The position numbers and the translations under genes are program-made. Shown piece by piece: positions 7,993 to 15,042 of a stretch of 64,000 nt of DNA. The stretch is from contig NZ_LILB01000009.1 of assembly GCF_001274945.1 (NCBI RefSeq), positions 62,001 to 126,000 on the forward strand, in the 5' to 3' direction. Source of the DNA: Viridibacillus arvi. Its GTDB lineage: Bacteria > Bacillota > Bacilli > Bacillales_A > Planococcaceae. The notes under the pieces are model-generated. The model searched no databases and was not told the origin of the DNA. It saw only the letters and a program-made list of their open reading frames with translations. Every line of letters begins with the position of its first letter. The stretch's first letter is position 1.

Positions 7993-8544
7993 ATGAATAG
8001 TAAAAAGATTTTAATAGGAATACTATTACTAGTTTTTGCATTAACATTAGCCGCTTGTACTGGTAATAATGAAAAAACAGATACGAAGGTAAATGATAAA
8101 GAAATGAATATGGACCATTCTGTATCAGCGGAAATACCAGCTGATTTAAAAGAAGAGGAAAATCCAAAATATAAAGTTGGAAGTAAAGTGATTATCGAAA
8201 CAAGCCATAAGGATGGTATGAAAGGTGCAGAAGCCATAATAGTAGGAGCTTTTGATACAAATGCCTATGCTATTTCATATACACCTACAAATGGTGAGGG
8301 AAAAGTGGAGAATCATAAGTGGCTTATTCAACAAGAAATTGTTGATGCGGGTGATAAATTACTGAAACCTGGTACAGAAGTTAAGATAATGGCTTCACAT
8401 ATGGAAGGCATGTATGGTGCTGCTGCCAAAATCGACTCTGCAGAGCCAACAACTGTATATATGGTTAATTACAAACCAACTACTGGTGGTAAGGCAGTGG
8501 AAAACCATAAGTGGTTAACAGAGAATGAAATAAAAGCTAAATAA
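7993..8544 (+). CDS. YdhK-like lipoprotein with two DUF1541 repeats
   Basis: This 183-residue protein has a lipoprotein signal peptide ending in LTLAAC (lipobox cysteine near residue 19), so it should be anchored to the outer face of the membrane. The mature part holds two copies of an about 60-residue DUF1541 (YdhK) unit; both have a S-H-x-x-G-M sequence (TSHKDGMKGAEA, ASHMEGMYGAAA) and end in ENHKWL. The family is linked to metal or stress conditions in some genomes, without defined function. The frame is open further upstream to a TTG (7942), but that would bury the signal peptide. ATG 7993 with AGGAGG 13 bases away is chosen. Confidence 0.85.
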   Translation: MNSKKILIGILLLVFALTLAACTGNNEKTDTKVNDKEMNMDHSVSAEIPADLKEEENPKYKVGSKVIIETSHKDGMKGAEAIIVGAFDTNAYAISYTPTNGEGKVENHKWLIQQEIVDAGDKLLKPGTEVKIMASHMEGMYGAAAKIDSAEPTTVYMVNYKPTTGGKAVENHKWLTENEIKAK

Positions 8545-8548
8545 TATT

Positions 8549-8585
8549 TGCCCTTTAGATTGCTAAATCTGAAGGGTATTTTTTA
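8549..8585 (+). terminator. terminator after the YdhK-like gene
   Basis: The stem CCCTTTAGATT / AATCTGAAGGG (one G-T pair) is followed by TATTTTTTATTT. Confidence 0.8.
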
Positions 8586-8633
8586 TTTAAGTAGAATAAT
8601 AATTCTAAGACTTACAAAGTAGAGGAAGTGAAA

Positions 8634-8808
8634 ATGAAAATATGTATGTATATACTATTTTTGATTTTTTACACCTCTATAGATTGTTAAAGTTAAACTC
8701 AAAATAAAGGGGAAATTTTATATAGAGTATTAGAATCTAAATGATTCTGCAGAAAATATTATAGAAGTTAAACTTTCTATGAAATTTGAATTGCTATTTG
8801 AGTGTTAA
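8634..8808 (+). pseudogene. probable decayed small lipoprotein gene
   Basis: A good ribosome binding site (AGAGGAAG) precedes ATG 8634, which opens a signal-like peptide (MKICMYILFLIFYTSIDC) that stops right after a lipobox-like cysteine at 8690. Protein-like sequence resumes in the same frame (NKGEILYRVLESK) until TGA 8740, and then in another frame from 8743 (DSAENIIEVKLSMKFE) to 8808. The simplest reading is a lipoprotein gene broken by nonsense and frameshift changes. The real lipoprotein gene at 8847 contains ESNAENILSLS, slightly similar to the decayed part, so a degenerated duplicate is possible. An alternative is an intact 18-residue hydrophobic peptide. Confidence 0.35.
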
Positions 8809-8846
8809 GATGCAAGTTATGCATCTTATAGAAGGACGGGGGATGA

Positions 8847-9497
8847 ATGAGCACATTAAAAAGAGGAGCAACATTAATAGGATTTATATTGTTACTTGGT
8901 GCTTGTAGTATTGCAGAAAAAGCTATTGATAAACCGATTGAACAGCAAGTTATGTTTACAGGAAAAAATATGATGAAATACCCTAAGTTAACCACAAGGG
9001 AAGAAACTATATTAGATAGAACTACGGAACAATATCTTATTTATGAATACCAAATAGATAAATCGTACAATCACTTAAGATTATGGGTTGAGGCATATGA
9101 AAAGGGGAAGTTAGCCGATTCAGAAGTTTTACTCCTTAACTCTGAAGTGAAAGGTAGTGGTACCATCATTATGAATACAATTAAAAAAGCTGAATCCAAT
9201 GCAGAAAATATATTAAGTTTGAGTGTAACCTCTAGTAATGGAAGTAACTCAAGTAGTATAAGAACTCAGCTTCCAAAAATGCCATCCGAACCGACTTTTA
9301 CGGTATGGAAAAGTACAATTGCAGCTGAGAAAAATATTGAGTCTGAAATGATTTTAGGTTATATGATTCATGGATATTCTAATGAAACAGAACCTCACAA
9401 TTATGAGGAACTTAGCGAGAATCCCCAAAAATTGATTAAAGAGCTATCGGCTAATAAAGAAGTTTATATATTAAAAAGTAAATTTATAAAAAAGTAA
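8847..9497 (+). CDS. uncharacterised lipoprotein
   Basis: This 216-residue protein starts with a short signal peptide (TLIGFILLLGAC) with lipobox LLGAC and a cysteine near residue 20, so the mature protein should be a membrane-anchored lipoprotein. The rest is hydrophilic with no family I recognise; a serine/asparagine-rich patch (SSNGSNSSS near residues 131-139) may be a linker. ATG 8847 is preceded by a GGACGGGGG ribosome binding site. It stands alone, with a decayed lipoprotein-like stretch upstream and a two-way terminator downstream shared with the converging hrtBA operon. Confidence 0.65.
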   Translation: MSTLKRGATLIGFILLLGACSIAEKAIDKPIEQQVMFTGKNMMKYPKLTTREETILDRTTEQYLIYEYQIDKSYNHLRLWVEAYEKGKLADSEVLLLNSEVKGSGTIIMNTIKKAESNAENILSLSVTSSNGSNSSSIRTQLPKMPSEPTFTVWKSTIAAEKNIESEMILGYMIHGYSNETEPHNYEELSENPQKLIKELSANKEVYILKSKFIKK

Positions 9498-9508
9498 AAT
9501 GACAGTGA

Positions 9509-9542
9509 AAAGGAGACACGGTAATGAACCGTGTCTCCTTAT
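9509..9542. terminator. bidirectional terminator
   Basis: A long stem (AAGGAGACACGGT / ACCGTGTCTCCTT) lies between converging genes, with A-rich sequence on its left and TTATTT on its right. Confidence 0.8.
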
Positions 9543-10265
9543 TTAAGTTGTTCTTAATGTTGTTTTTAATGTTGTTTTTAATGTTGTTCTTAATGTTAAC
9601 TGGCCATTTTTCATTTCATAAATTTTATCGCAATAAGATAAGATGCTTTCATCGTGTGTTACCATCACAGCTGCTTTATTTTTTTCCTTTACCTCTTTTG
9701 CAATGAGTGCAACGATTTCGCTACTACGCTCAGAATCAAGGCTAGCAGTTGGCTCATCAGCAAGAATAATATCAGGATTGTTCATTAATGAACGTGCAAT
9801 CGCGACACGTTGTTTTTCACCACCAGATAGATGCTGTACATAGTGATTTGCGCGATGAGCAAGACCTACTGATTTTAATAGTTCATCTGCTCTCTGTTGT
9901 GTTTCTTTATTCCAAGAGCCTGCAAGATCAGCTACTAATTTAAGCTGATCTTTTACTTTTAAATAAGGAACTAGATTAGAAGCTTGGAATATATAGCCGA
10001 TTGAATGTAAGCGTACATCTGCTTTTTGCTTGTCATTATAGTTTGCTATATTTTCACCATTAACGATCATTTCTCCGCCATCTGGGCTCAGAAGTGCACC
10101 TGCAATAGATAGTAGTGTACTTTTACCTGAACCTGATGGACCGAGTATAGCAATAAGCTCACCTTTAATTGCTTGGAAATTGAGGTCGTGTAAAATCTCA
10201 ACTTCCTGTTCACCGTCTTGAAATACTTTACGAATATTTTTTAATTCTAATGGAATTTTAGTCAT
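9543..10265 (-). CDS. hrtA: heme-efflux ABC transporter ATPase HrtA
   Basis: This 240-residue ABC ATPase of the MacB/LolD class has Walker A GPSGSGKST (42-50), signature LSGGEKQR and Walker B IILADEPTASLD. With its partner HrtB it should form a heme-detoxification exporter, as in Staphylococcus aureus HrtAB; the assignment rests on HrtB and on the HssRS-like two-component system upstream. It overlaps the hrtB stop by one base (TAATG). The C-terminus is odd: the last 16 residues are four tandem four-residue units (LRTT, LKTT, LKTT, LRTT) encoded by 12-bp repeats, an expansion beyond the usual end of the domain. Confidence 0.85.
   Translation of the reverse strand: MTKIPLELKNIRKVFQDGEQEVEILHDLNFQAIKGELIAILGPSGSGKSTLLSIAGALLSPDGGEMIVNGENIANYNDKQKADVRLHSIGYIFQASNLVPYLKVKDQLKLVADLAGSWNKETQQRADELLKSVGLAHRANHYVQHLSGGEKQRVAIARSLMNNPDIILADEPTASLDSERSSEIVALIAKEVKEKNKAAVMVTHDESILSYCDKIYEMKNGQLTLRTTLKTTLKTTLRTT
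9546..9593 (-). repeat. four tandem 12-bp repeats in the hrtA 3' end
   Basis: Four near-identical 12-base units (plus-strand form TGTTGTTTTTAA, with T-to-C variants) lie directly before the hrtA stop and encode L-(R/K)-T-T four times. Twelve bases keep the reading frame, so copy number can vary without breaking the gene. Confidence 0.9.
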
Positions 10266-11356
10266 TATTCTGCCCTCCCCATAGCTTGTAACGGATCCGC
10301 TTTTACAATGCTAGCACTTGAAAGTAACGCACCGAAAATCGACACGATAAATAAAACACCAGAGTATATAAGGATTACACCAAAGTCAAAGACGAATGGA
10401 ATACCTTTTGGCATAATAGCTTGCAAGATTGCTGCAAAACCGATTGCTGCACCAATACTTACAATGGATAGGATAATTACTTGGATAATTGTAGAACCAA
10501 TGAGGAAACCGTTTTTTGCACCAATTGCTTTTAAGACACCAAATTGGTTAACTTTTTGAATCGTCATAATATAAAAGAAGGCTGTTAAAACGAATACTGC
10601 TATTACGATTAGAAATGCCAACATCATGAATAATGATTTTTGTTCAGCATCGTAACCAGGTATGCCTTTAATAACATCGCCTTTTTCTGCCCAAACCCCA
10701 TCTTTTATAGTAGATGAAACATCTTCTTGTAAATCTTTATTAGCATCCTTTATAACAATCGTGTTATAGGATACTTTTTGTTTTGATGGAAAAAGGTTTT
10801 CCCAGCTTTCTTTGTTTACAAAAGCTACTGGTGTATGACTGAACGTTTGTTTCTCAGTAAAACCAACTACTGTATAAGTAATATCTGAGTTTTCTTCGTA
10901 TAATTTATCACCGATTTCAATTCCTTGTTTTTTTAATGAGTCATCGGCAACAATTGTTGGTCCTTTAGATGATTTAATAGTTGAGCCTTCAGTTACTTTA
11001 GGCATTAGGAAGCTATTTGGGTCAATGCCCATCATGCTTACGTCGACTTTTTTATCTGAGTCTACTTCCTTTAAAGAAAGCATTTGTAGACCGACTGCTT
11101 GCAGGTTTTTATTGTCTTTTATATCTGATAAGACTTTTTCATCAAAGCGAGAGCGATCGAGGCGATTGTCTGCATCTTTGTCTAAGTAAAATGCATGTGC
11201 ATTCATGTTCTGAATAGAAGATGCGTTATCTGATGACAAACCGTTTGCCAATCCACTAATGATAAACACCAACGCTGCAACGAAAAACATGATAAAACCG
11301 ATCAATGAATATCTAAGCTTGAAAAACCGAATTTCTTTTAATGAAAGAGAAAACAT
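10265..11356 (-). CDS. hrtB: heme-efflux ABC transporter permease HrtB
   Basis: This 363-residue FtsX/MacB-type permease has one N-terminal helix (about residues 15-37), a large extracytoplasmic domain, and three C-terminal helices (about 242-355). Its beginning (SLKEIRFFKLRYSLIG and VFIISGLANGLS) resembles HrtB-type heme permeases. It likely moves excess heme out of the membrane with HrtA. AGGAGG lies about 11 bases upstream of ATG 11356. The promoter region (11357-11488) contains a direct repeat closely matching the HssR box, so HssR should activate it. Gene order here is hrtB-hrtA, downstream of and parallel to hssRS. Confidence 0.87.
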   Translation of the reverse strand: MFSLSLKEIRFFKLRYSLIGFIMFFVAALVFIISGLANGLSSDNASSIQNMNAHAFYLDKDADNRLDRSRFDEKVLSDIKDNKNLQAVGLQMLSLKEVDSDKKVDVSMMGIDPNSFLMPKVTEGSTIKSSKGPTIVADDSLKKQGIEIGDKLYEENSDITYTVVGFTEKQTFSHTPVAFVNKESWENLFPSKQKVSYNTIVIKDANKDLQEDVSSTIKDGVWAEKGDVIKGIPGYDAEQKSLFMMLAFLIVIAVFVLTAFFYIMTIQKVNQFGVLKAIGAKNGFLIGSTIIQVIILSIVSIGAAIGFAAILQAIMPKGIPFVFDFGVILIYSGVLFIVSIFGALLSSASIVKADPLQAMGRAE

Positions 11357-11404
11357 ATCTACTTCATCCTCCTGTTCTTGGTTACATCCATAATGTACAT
11401 CTTG

Positions 11405-11424
11405 AATATGAACGGAAGATGAAT
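11405..11424 (-). promoter_or_regulatory. HssR-binding direct repeat upstream of hrtB
   Basis: Read on the minus strand, ATTCATCTT-CC-GTTCATATT forms a direct repeat with a 2-bp spacer. The second half is identical to the HssR half-site known from S. aureus (GTTCATATT-NN-GTTCATATT) and the first differs at two positions. It lies about 50 bases upstream of hrtB. Confidence 0.75.
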
Positions 11425-11433
11425 AAGAAGTTA

Positions 11434-11484
11434 CAAAAAAAGTCAGTTATTATTTATGGAGAAGTCCACAAGATAATAACTGAC
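11434..11484 (-). terminator. terminator between hssS and hrtB
   Basis: A perfect 12-bp stem (GTCAGTTATTAT / ATAATAACTGAC) with a 19-base loop is followed on the minus strand by TTTTTTT. It separates hssRS transcription from the hrtBA promoter. Confidence 0.8.
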
Positions 11485-11488
11485 AATA

Positions 11489-12868
11489 TTATTGAATGGG
11501 TAATGTCACAGAAAAGATCGTACCTTTATTTTCTTCACTTATAACATCAATTTTCCCATTATGCAATTTGATGATGGATGAAACGATGGATAAACCAAGA
11601 CCAGAGCCTTCAACAGAATGGGTTCTTGAAGTATCTACACGGTAGAACCGATCGAATATCCTATCAATTTCATTCTTAGATAAACCTATTCCTTTATCTT
11701 GGAAAGTGACGATAACGGATGAATCTTTTTTTGCTATTGCTAGATCAATGCTTCCATTTTCTTTATTGTACTTTATCGCATTCGTTAAGAGGTTGTCCCA
11801 TACGGTGTTAAGTAGTAAAGGGTCGCCTACTATTTCGAAATCTGGTAGAGAATAACTGAGCATAATTCCTTTTTCTCCAATAGCCCATTGATATTGGCGG
11901 ACAAGTTCTTTAAGTTGCTCTGCTACATTAAATGATTTTTTCTTCATAATATCTTCATTCTGATCTAAAGATGAGAGGAGTAGTAGTTGCTTGGTTAGAG
12001 TAGAGAGTCTTTCAATTTCTCCATTTATAACTGCAATATATTTTTCTTTATCTTCAGATGGCAGTTCATCTTTTCCTAATAAGTTTGTATATCCTTTAAT
12101 GTTCGAAAGCGGAGACTGGATGTCATGGGAAATATTTGAGATAAATTCTTTTCGAATATCATCGAATTGTTCTAACTGACTTGCCATATGAGAGAAGCTT
12201 TTTGCTAGCTTACCTAATTCATCATTTCGGTTAATATCTAGCTCAACATTAAATTTCCCTTCGGCTAACGAGTTCGTCGCTTTTGTTAATTTAGTAATAG
12301 GCTGTACTAAATATTTTGTACTGATGAGTACCATTAAAATACTTAGTATTATTGTTAAAGCAAATAGCCAACCAAATAAAATATGCATTTCATTGAAAAG
12401 TAATTTTATGTCTGGTCTAAGGAAGAGTGCATATTGTTTGTTATCATGTGTTAATGGTACTCCAATCGTATTTCTCAATTCATTTGCAAAAAATCCAGTG
12501 ACAAATGTTTCTTGTGGGAAATGAAGAAGCCCGTGGTAAATCTCATTATTTAATACTTGATCTATTGTAGAATTTGGCAATTCCTTCACGCGAAAATCTG
12601 CACCGAAATAAGTACTTTTTCGAGATGTATCAACCAAGTATAGTTGATAACCGATGAATGACAGATTTTCGAGATAGTCCTTCAAGTCAGTGGTCGGATG
12701 TTTTTCGGCAAATTCAGCTATATCTAAAGCAATTTGTGTATTCTTTGCATCGTTAAATGGTTTTAGCTTTTGTTGATAATAAGTATTGGATATAAAGAAT
12801 GATAGCATGCCACTTAGGAGCATAATGCCTATCGTCAACATAATGAATTTAAAGTAGAGGGATTTCAT
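11489..12868 (-). CDS. hssS: heme-sensor histidine kinase HssS
   Basis: This 459-residue sensor kinase has an N-terminal helix (about 8-28), an extracytoplasmic sensor domain of about 130 residues, a second helix (about 162-184), HAMP, a HisKA box with H248 in ISHDIQSPL, and an HATPase domain (N-box NLLTNAIKYN, G-boxes DKGIGLS and GSGLGLSI). The sensor segment contains FVTGFFANELRNTIGV and LFLRPDI, closely matching staphylococcal HssS (VTGFFDN, FMRPDI), which supports heme-stress sensing. It overlaps hssR by 4 bp. The usual C-terminal catalytic residues are all present. Confidence 0.9.
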   Translation of the reverse strand: MKSLYFKFIMLTIGIMLLSGMLSFFISNTYYQQKLKPFNDAKNTQIALDIAEFAEKHPTTDLKDYLENLSFIGYQLYLVDTSRKSTYFGADFRVKELPNSTIDQVLNNEIYHGLLHFPQETFVTGFFANELRNTIGVPLTHDNKQYALFLRPDIKLLFNEMHILFGWLFALTIILSILMVLISTKYLVQPITKLTKATNSLAEGKFNVELDINRNDELGKLAKSFSHMASQLEQFDDIRKEFISNISHDIQSPLSNIKGYTNLLGKDELPSEDKEKYIAVINGEIERLSTLTKQLLLLSSLDQNEDIMKKKSFNVAEQLKELVRQYQWAIGEKGIMLSYSLPDFEIVGDPLLLNTVWDNLLTNAIKYNKENGSIDLAIAKKDSSVIVTFQDKGIGLSKNEIDRIFDRFYRVDTSRTHSVEGSGLGLSIVSSIIKLHNGKIDVISEENKGTIFSVTLPIQ

Positions 12869-13545
12869 ATACTTTTGTCCTCCAATAAGTAACCAATCCC
12901 GCGTACAGTCTTAATCTGAATGGTATCTGTTAGATCTGAAAAACGCTCACGTAGCCGTTTAATATGAACATCGACCGTGCGATCATCACCTGCAAAGTCT
13001 AATCCCCAAACTTGTTCAATTAAATGCTCCCTAGAAAATACTTGTTTAGGATGAGACATTAAAAAATACATCAATTCAAATTCCTTCAATGGTAGAAATA
13101 TTGTACGATTACCAATTTGCACTTCATAATTTGATTTATTTATTGAGATGTCACCTAGACGAACGACAGAATTCTCGACATGTTTATCGTAACGGCGTAA
13201 TAATGCCTTAATACGAAATAGTAATTCTTGTGGTTCAAATGGCTTTACAAGATAATCATCTGTACCGGAGTCATAGCCTCTTTCCTTATCGGTAATTTGG
13301 TTTTTGGCAGTTAGTAAGATGACAGGAATGTCGTACTGCTTGCGTATTTCTTTTGTTAAAGAATAGCCATCCATATAGGGCATCATCACATCGATAATTG
13401 CTAAATCACAGAGTATCCCTTTAAGAATGCGCAATGCTTCCACACCATCATTTGCTTTATATACATGGTATCCAGCATCTTGTAAATGCACCTCTACCAA
13501 ATTTAGAATATTTACATCATCATCCACAATTAGAATGCTGGTCAT
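12865..13545 (-). CDS. hssR: heme response regulator HssR
   Basis: This 226-residue OmpR/PhoB-type regulator has a receiver domain (acidic D8-D9, phospho-acceptor D52 in IIDVMMP, K101-type lysine in DDYLVKPF) and a winged-helix effector domain ending in TVDVHIKRLRERF and IKTVRGIGYLL. The whole resembles HssR, including SGTDDYLVKPFEPQELLFRI. When phosphorylated by HssS it should activate hrtBA through the direct repeat at 11405-11424. GGAGGGG lies eight bases upstream of ATG 13545. It is the first gene of hssR-hssS and diverges from the SRPBCC-ArsR operon. Confidence 0.9.
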   Translation of the reverse strand: MTSILIVDDDVNILNLVEVHLQDAGYHVYKANDGVEALRILKGILCDLAIIDVMMPYMDGYSLTKEIRKQYDIPVILLTAKNQITDKERGYDSGTDDYLVKPFEPQELLFRIKALLRRYDKHVENSVVRLGDISINKSNYEVQIGNRTIFLPLKEFELMYFLMSHPKQVFSREHLIEQVWGLDFAGDDRTVDVHIKRLRERFSDLTDTIQIKTVRGIGYLLEDKSI

Positions 13546-13643
13546 TTATTTAGCCCCTCCAATTAAAAACGGTACCTTTGTCTAATAATCATATATTACT
13601 TTAGTAAATAATTAAAATCACAAGATGAGGTCAGCAATTTTTG

Positions 13644-13701
13644 TTGACATGAAACCAAATGGTTGTATATAATTTTAATGCGAAACCAATTGGTTGTATA
13701 T
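13644..13701 (+). promoter_or_regulatory. promoter with two palindromic operators (ArsR-type)
   Basis: A promoter TTGACA (13644-13649), 18-bp spacer, TATAAT (13668-13673) is overlaid by two nearly identical 20-bp copies of GAAACCAAATGGTTGTATAT (13651-13670) and GAAACCAATTGGTTGTATAT (13682-13701). Each contains an ACCAA(A/T)TGGTT palindrome, and the copies start 31 bp apart. One lies between -35 and -10, the other over the transcription start. This is the expected layout for an autorepressing ArsR regulator, encoded two genes downstream. Confidence 0.75.
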
Positions 13702-13726
13702 TTGTGGTAGGAAAAGGAGAATTTCA

Positions 13727-14161
13727 ATGACAAATAATAAGCAAGAGACATTACAAGATATAAAACAAACAGTACTCGTAAATGCACCTATTCAAAAGGT
13801 GTGGGATTATGTATCGACGGCAGAAGGAATTGAAGCTTGGTTTATGCCAAATAATTTTAAATTGGAAAAGGGATATGAATTCCAAGTGCAATCTCCGTTT
13901 GGACCTTCACCTTGTAAAGTAATCGAAATCAGTGAACCAAATCGCTTATCTTTTGAATGGGATATTGATGGTTGGATTGTAACTTTCATTTTAAAAGCAT
14001 TAGGAGAGAAGACAGAATTTACTCTTATTCACGGTGGATGGAAGTATGCAGATACTATTGTAACGAAAGCACAACAACCAAGCTCTATTATTCGAGATAC
14101 CATGGAACAAGGTTGGGTTGGAATTGTTCAGCATAAATTCAAACAAGTGGTTGAAGGTTAA
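13727..14161 (+). CDS. SRPBCC (AHSA1-like) family protein
   Basis: This 144-residue protein of the START/Bet v 1-like SRPBCC fold begins with the typical strand TVLVNAPIQKVWDYVSTAEGIEAWFMP and carries FEWDIDGWIVTFIL, then HGGWKYAD near residues 104-111. Members bind hydrophobic ligands or cochaperone targets; in Bacillales many are paired with an ArsR repressor. AAAGGAG precedes ATG 13727. An upstream start in the same frame (13694) lies inside the promoter/operator and is rejected. The ArsR gene follows only two bases after the stop codon, so the two are translated from one mRNA under the double operator. Confidence 0.85.
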   Translation: MTNNKQETLQDIKQTVLVNAPIQKVWDYVSTAEGIEAWFMPNNFKLEKGYEFQVQSPFGPSPCKVIEISEPNRLSFEWDIDGWIVTFILKALGEKTEFTLIHGGWKYADTIVTKAQQPSSIIRDTMEQGWVGIVQHKFKQVVEG

Positions 14162-14163
14162 GT

Positions 14164-14499
14164 ATGTCAGCTGCAGAAAAGTATGATGTGTTCCAAGCAA
14201 TTGCTGATCCAACACGTAGAGAAGTATTACATTTATTAGCTACAAAGGAACGATCCATTGCAGAAATTACGACTCATTTTGATATGAGTCGTACAGCAAT
14301 TGCAAAGCATCTTCATGTACTTGCAGATGCGGAGCTTGTTAGTGGTACAAAAGTGGGTAGAGAGAAAATCTATATGCTACAACCTGAACCATTAACTGAA
14401 TTGAAACAATGGCTAGCTTTTTATGAGCAATTTTGGAATAACAAGTTAACAAAATTGAAGTACGTTGTAGAAAAAGAGATGATGACAGATACGGAATAG
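14164..14499 (+). CDS. ArsR family transcriptional repressor
   Basis: This 111-residue winged-helix protein has AIADPTRREVLHLLATKERSIAEI, then the recognition region FDMSRTAIAKHLHVLADAELV and the wing GTKVGREKIYML. No cysteine metal-sensing motif (CxC) is visible, so it is not a typical arsenic or cadmium sensor; it belongs with the SdpR-like/AHSA1-linked ArsR group. It starts two bases after the SRPBCC stop. The two palindromes in the operon promoter are its likely autoregulatory sites. The inducing signal is unknown and might be a ligand of the SRPBCC partner. Confidence 0.88.
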   Translation: MSAAEKYDVFQAIADPTRREVLHLLATKERSIAEITTHFDMSRTAIAKHLHVLADAELVSGTKVGREKIYMLQPEPLTELKQWLAFYEQFWNNKLTKLKYVVEKEMMTDTE

Positions 14500-14555
14500 T
14501 TGGTAAATGTAAAAACTGTTCAATTGATAGTAAGTGAAGGGAAAGGGTGGGGGAA

Positions 14556-14948
14556 ATGACAAAAGTAACGCCGTTTTTAATGTTTCAAGGGAATGCTGAG
14601 GAAGCAATGAATTATTATGTTTCTTTAATTCCAGATTCAAAAGTTTTGCATATTATCCGCTATGAGGCTAATGGAACTGGAACTGAGGGGAGTGTAATGA
14701 AAGCTGCATTTTCATTGAAAGGACAGGAGATTCTTTGTATTGATAGTAATATACAACACGATTTCACGTTTACTCCTTCATTCTCTCTTTATATTACTTG
14801 TGATTCAGAGAAGGAAATAGATTATTTATACGGCAAGTTATCTGATGGAGGAAGTGAGTTAATGCCATTAGGTAATTATGGCTTTAGCAAAAAGTTTGGT
14901 TGGCTTGTTGATCAATTTGGTGTCTCTTGGCAACTTACATTTGAGTGA
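14556..14948 (+). CDS. VOC family protein (PhnB/YjdN-like)
   Basis: This 130-residue protein is of the PhnB-like glyoxalase-fold family: VTPFLMFQGNAEEAMNYYVSLIPDS at the start, and FGWLVDQFGVSWQL at the end, a near-invariant signature of the group. Family members are often annotated as 3-demethylubiquinone methyltransferase-like but have no proven activity. ATG 14556 follows GGGTGGGGG; a GTG at 14547 lies within that purine run and is rejected. It is 56 bases downstream of arsR and may be in the same transcript. A strong two-way terminator follows. Confidence 0.85.
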   Translation: MTKVTPFLMFQGNAEEAMNYYVSLIPDSKVLHIIRYEANGTGTEGSVMKAAFSLKGQEILCIDSNIQHDFTFTPSFSLYITCDSEKEIDYLYGKLSDGGSELMPLGNYGFSKKFGWLVDQFGVSWQLTFE

Positions 14949-14991
14949 TTGAATAATGAGTTTAAAACTTCTTGTAATCAAAATTTTCAAA

Positions 14992-15040
14992 GAAAAAAGG
15001 TTTTGCCCTAACGTTGAAGTGGGGCAAAACCTTTTCTTTG
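14992..15040. terminator. bidirectional terminator
   Basis: The stem AAAAGGTTTTGCCC / GGGGCAAAACCTTTT lies between converging genes, with A-runs on the left and TTCTTT on the right. Confidence 0.88.
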
Positions 15041-15042
15041 TA

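Noticed and set aside
9524..9706. Plus-strand frame with LFLM repeats over the hrtA 3' end
   Set aside because: It is the antisense reading of the 12-bp repeats in hrtA; no ribosome site or domain.
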